Source of the DNA: Gammaproteobacteria bacterium | GTDB lineage: Bacteria > Pseudomonadota > Gammaproteobacteria > Xanthomonadales > Rhodanobacteraceae | Reading direction: 5' to 3' | Length of the DNA stretch: 8,247 nt | Assembly: GCA_005877675.1 (NCBI GenBank) | Contig: VBNZ01000231.1 | Coordinates: 4,792 to 13,038 of the forward strand | Notes under the pieces: model-generated | What the model saw: only the letters and a program-made list of their open reading frames with translations | Databases searched by the model: none | What the model was told of the DNA's origin: nothing | Made by a program: the position numbers and the translations under genes | Shown: positions 6,176-8,247 of the stretch, one piece after another | How positions within the stretch are numbered: the first letter of the stretch is position 1 | Layout: every line of letters begins with the position of its first letter

Positions 6176-6985
6176 TCAGTCTGGCGCGCCCGCAGGCTTC
6201 TTGCGGGTTGACTTGATCGAGATGAATTGCGGTTCCCACACGCAGCCGCCGTCGATCGCGTAGATGCCCATGCCGGCGAAACGGCCCAATGTCGACCAGT
6301 GGCCGCAGACGATGCGCAGGTCGTGACGCACGCGGCCGGGCACTTCGAACCAGGGGTACAGTCCCGCCTTCTGCGTGCCCGGCGTGCCTTTTTCGTGATA
6401 GGCGATGCGGCCGCGCACGTCGCAATAGCGCAGGCGCGTCATCACGTTGATGGTCGCGCGCAGGCGGTCGATGCCGCGCAGGCGCGGTGTCCACAGATCG
6501 GGCTTGTTGCCGAACATTGCGAGTAGCAGGCGCTTGGCGCCTTCGCCTGCGAGGCGCTGCTCGACTTCGCGTGCCATCTGTTCGGCGCGATCGAGTGTCC
6601 AACCCGGTGCGAGTCCTGCGTGCACGAGCGCGAAGCCGAGCGCACGGTCGACGTGCAGCAGCGGCCGCGCACGCAGCCAATCGAGCAGGCTGTCGCGATC
6701 GGGCGCAAACAGCACTTCGCGCAGTTCGGCATTGGTCTTGGCCTGATCGGCTTCTTCGCGCTCCGCCACGGCGAGCAGCGAAAGATCGTGATTGCCGAGC
6801 ACGACCAGCGCGCTCTTGCCGAACGATTGCACCTGACGCAGCACCGCGAGCGACTGGCCGCCGCGATTGACCAGATCGCCGCAGAACCACAGCGTATCGC
6901 GCGCAGAATCGAAGCGGAGTTTTTCGAGCAGACGAGACAGTTCGTCGTAGCAGCCTTGCACGTCCCCAATCGCGTAGACGGCCAT
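6176..6985 (-). CDS. apaH: ApaH, symmetrical bis(5'-nucleosyl)-tetraphosphatase
   Basis: ApaH hydrolyses Ap4A to two ADP and removes Np4 caps from bacterial RNA. The 269-residue protein (E. coli: 280) is a metal-dependent phosphoesterase with the family motifs in order: GDVQGCYDE with Asp8, GDLVNRG with Asp37, GNHD with Asn65-His66, VHAGLAP with His122, and CGHWSTLG with His229. MAVYAIGDVQG is the typical N-terminus and sets the start; only a weak GGA precedes it. In many proteobacteria apaH directly follows apaG; here a 236-bp repeat-like element lies between them. The hydrolase-LuxR gene follows after 11 bp. The C-terminus (KSTRKKPAGAPD) is basic and probably disordered. Identity is secure. 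Confidence 0.97.
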   Translation of the reverse strand: MAVYAIGDVQGCYDELSRLLEKLRFDSARDTLWFCGDLVNRGGQSLAVLRQVQSFGKSALVVLGNHDLSLLAVAEREEADQAKTNAELREVLFAPDRDSLLDWLRARPLLHVDRALGFALVHAGLAPGWTLDRAEQMAREVEQRLAGEGAKRLLLAMFGNKPDLWTPRLRGIDRLRATINVMTRLRYCDVRGRIAYHEKGTPGTQKAGLYPWFEVPGRVRHDLRIVCGHWSTLGRFAGMGIYAIDGGCVWEPQFISIKSTRKKPAGAPD

Positions 6986-7221
6986 TCAAAAATGTCCGCA
7001 GAAGCGTAGCGAGCGAAGACACCGAACTTGATCGGATCGGGCGCGTCGGCGGCGCGCAGGAACCGGGGTGTACATGCGAGTACATGAGGATGACTCGCCG
7101 CGTCGGCGGCTCGCCCTCCGGGCCATTCGCTTCGCGAATGTTCGCTCCGGCATCCTGCCTTCGCAGTCCGAGCACCGGCGGCGCGCAGGATGTCTAGCGC
7201 AGTAGTTTTCTGTGGACATTT
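6986..7221. repeat. 236-bp intergenic element with terminal inverted repeats between apaG and apaH
   Basis: The element fills the whole gap between the apaG stop and the apaH start. Its ends form an inverted repeat, AAAATGTCCGCAGAA (6989-7003) against AAAATGTCCACAGAA read on the minus strand (7208-7222), 14 of 15 matching; the right arm reaches one base into the apaG stop codon. Inside are a perfect hairpin CATTCGC-TTC-GCGAATG (7124-7140), an 8-bp inverted repeat CATCCTGC/GCAGGATG (7151-7158, 7185-7192), the repeat GTACATG twice (7070-7076, 7080-7086) and a 15-bp exact direct repeat CGGCGGCGCGCAGGA (7047-7061, 7176-7190). No gene was recognised in it. It looks like a non-autonomous mobile or interspersed repeat of the MITE kind; the copy number cannot be seen here. 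Confidence 0.6.
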
Positions 7222-7602
7222 TCAGTGGACGGTGCGCGGAATCGACAAAGTGAACTGCGCAATCGGCGCATCGAAGCGTTTGCCGTCGTCGGCCAGCATC
7301 TGATAGCTGCCGCGCATGGTGCCGATCGCGGTTTCCAGCACCGCGCCGGAGGTGTACTGGAAATCGTCGCCGGGGCGCAGCCACGGCTGCTCGCCGACCA
7401 CGCCGTCGCCGCGCACTTCCTGCACTTTGCCGTTGGCGTCGGTGATGATCCAGTGGCGCGAAATCAGGCGCGCCGGGACTCGCCCGGTGTTGGCGATCTT
7501 GATCGTGTAGGCGAAGGCGTAGCGATTGCTGTCCGGCGCGGACTCGTCCTGCAGATACCGCGTTTGCACGGCGACGCTGATGGCATAGGGCGTGTCGCTC
7601 AT
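7222..7602 (-). CDS. apaG: ApaG (CorD), DUF525 beta-sandwich protein
   Basis: ApaG is a small fibronectin-III-like protein of uncertain function, linked genetically to Mg2+/Co2+ handling and Ap4A metabolism. This 126-residue version matches the usual 125-130. Conserved stretches are RYAFAYTIKIANTGRVPARL, RHWIITDANG, GDGVVGEQPWLRPGDDFQYT with the family GxGxxG loop, SGAVLET, GTMRGSYQM and the terminal PRTVH. The start at 7602 (MSDTPYAI) fits the family length; the ATG at 7662 would add 20 basic residues and reduce the gap after rsmA to 15 bp, so it cannot be excluded. Neither start has a strong Shine-Dalgarno. The gene follows rsmA in the usual rsmA-apaG-apaH order. The short sequence VPARLI/RHW resembles Xanthomonadales homologues as I remember them. 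Confidence 0.95.
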   Translation of the reverse strand: MSDTPYAISVAVQTRYLQDESAPDSNRYAFAYTIKIANTGRVPARLISRHWIITDANGKVQEVRGDGVVGEQPWLRPGDDFQYTSGAVLETAIGTMRGSYQMLADDGKRFDAPIAQFTLSIPRTVH

Positions 7603-7677
7603 GCCGTGATTCTTGCGCAGCGTGGCGTTGCGGTGCAAGGGGCGCCGCGTCGGGTTCGACATGGGTGAAGCGCGCCG

Positions 7678-8247
7678 TTACGCAATTTGTTGCGCGAGGG
7701 CGACGAACTGCGCCGGCGCGAGCTGCTCTGCGCGCGCGCGCGCGTCGACGCCCGCAACGGCGATTTGCGCCGGCGTGACGACGCCGTGCAGCGCGTTGGA
7801 GAGCGTCTTGCGGCGCTGGCCGAACGCCGCGCGCACGACGCGATCGATCGCGCCGAAATCGGCCTGCGGCAGGCGTTCGCGCGCAAGCGGCACGAGTCGC
7901 ACCACGGCGGAATCCACTTTCGGCGGCGGGCGGAAGGCGCCGGGCGGCACGCCGAACAGTGGTTCGACAGTGCAGCGCAGCTGCAGCATCACCGACAGAC
8001 GACCGTAAGTCTTGCTGCCGGGCGGCGCGGCCATGCGGTCGACGACTTCCTTCTGCAGCATGAAATGCATGTCGCGGATGGCGTCGGCATTTTCCAGGCA
8101 ATGGAAAAGTATCGGCGTGGAAATGTTGTAGGGCAGATTGCCGACCACGCGCAGTGGTGTGCCGTGCGCGAGCGCGCTGAAGTCGACGCTGAGCACGTCG
8201 CGATTGACGATCGTCAGTTCGCCCAGTCGCGCGGCTTCGGCGCGCAA
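7678..8247 (-). CDS. rsmA: RsmA (KsgA), 16S rRNA dimethyladenosine transferase, 5' part outside the window
   Basis: RsmA uses S-adenosylmethionine to dimethylate two adjacent adenosines (A1518 and A1519 in E. coli) near the 3' end of 16S rRNA, a late check in 30S assembly. The window holds the last 189 codons; about 80 N-terminal residues with the first SAM-binding motif lie past the right edge. Visible are the catalytic motif NLPYNIS (8128-8139 encodes Asn-Leu-Pro-Tyr), DMHFMLQKEVVDRM, YGRLSVMLQ, and FRPPPKVDSAVVRLVP, then the helical C-terminal domain with FGQRRKTLSNAL. All are closely similar to E. coli RsmA. Its stop (7678-7680) is 75 bp before the apaG start at 7602. Loss-of-function mutants in this family give kasugamycin resistance; no such change is visible. 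Confidence 0.97.
   Translation of the reverse strand: MRAEAARLGELTIVNRDVLSVDFSALAHGTPLRVVGNLPYNISTPILFHCLENADAIRDMHFMLQKEVVDRMAAPPGSKTYGRLSVMLQLRCTVEPLFGVPPGAFRPPPKVDSAVVRLVPLARERLPQADFGAIDRVVRAAFGQRRKTLSNALHGVVTPAQIAVAGVDARARAEQLAPAQFVALAQQIA

Noticed and set aside
5076..6263. 395-codon plus-strand frame antisense to the hydrolase-LuxR gene
   Set aside because: The opposite strand encodes an intact triad and HTH; this frame shows only composition-driven Ala/Arg/Val sequence.
7124..7140. CATTCGC-TTC-GCGAATG hairpin as a terminator between apaG and apaH
   Set aside because: No T-run follows on either strand and it sits inside the larger repeat-like element, so it is treated as part of that element.
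5097..7175. A 692-codon minus-strand open frame covering the hydrolase gene, apaH and the intergenic element
   Set aside because: Only the part from 6164 downward has family motifs. Upstream the frame is out of phase with the clear apaH gene and encodes Arg/Ala-rich sequence typical of GC-rich shadow frames.
7041..7192. CRISPR-like or tandem array in the apaG-apaH gap
   Set aside because: Repeats are few, differ in length and orientation, and show no regular spacer pattern.
6986..8101. 371-codon minus-strand frame across rsmA, apaG and the repeat element
   Set aside because: It is out of frame with two certain genes and highly Arg-rich, so it is a shadow frame.

Overview
The window is a GC-rich, gene-dense bacterial chromosomal segment. 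Its core genes are housekeeping genes in a conserved order: lgt and thyA on the left, then folA, then rsmA-apaG-apaH on the opposite strand at the right. This layout, together with ApaG and ThyA sequence features, points to a gammaproteobacterium of the order Xanthomonadales, possibly Rhodanobacteraceae. That placement is inferred from memory of family sequences, not from a search.

Left part (1-2533, + strand): the 3' part of lgt (lipoprotein diacylglyceryl transferase) overlaps thyA (thymidylate synthase) in a TGATG junction. A 195-bp gap with short direct repeats follows, then a 2-oxoglutarate/Fe(II) oxygenase gene of unknown substrate. Middle (2535-4142): a minus-strand retropepsin-like aspartic protease with two DxG motifs is divergent from folA (dihydrofolate reductase). 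The short region between them carries a perfect palindrome, GATTACA-AA-TGTAATC, matching the BlaI/MecI-type operator pattern. ThyA produces dihydrofolate and FolA recycles it, so the two form one folate/dTMP unit although three other elements lie between them.

Right part (4155-8247, - strand, so read right to left): rsmA (partial) and apaG are followed by a 236-bp intergenic element with near-perfect terminal inverted repeats, then apaH. Only 11 bp after apaH comes a gene for an alpha/beta hydrolase fused to a C-terminal LuxR-type DNA-binding domain. A 162-bp gap with a second perfect palindrome (GGGACA-AA-TGTCCC) leads to a membrane protein resembling methanethiol S-methyltransferase MddA, which makes dimethyl sulfide. 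mddA is convergent with folA.

The most interesting parts are accessory pieces set among housekeeping genes: (1) the hydrolase-LuxR regulator, its candidate operator and mddA, which could be a small sensor/regulator/output unit; (2) the two-lobed retropepsin under a possible BlaI-like operator shared with the folA side; (3) the mobile-looking element separating apaG from apaH. No tRNA, rRNA, CRISPR array or transposase gene was seen.
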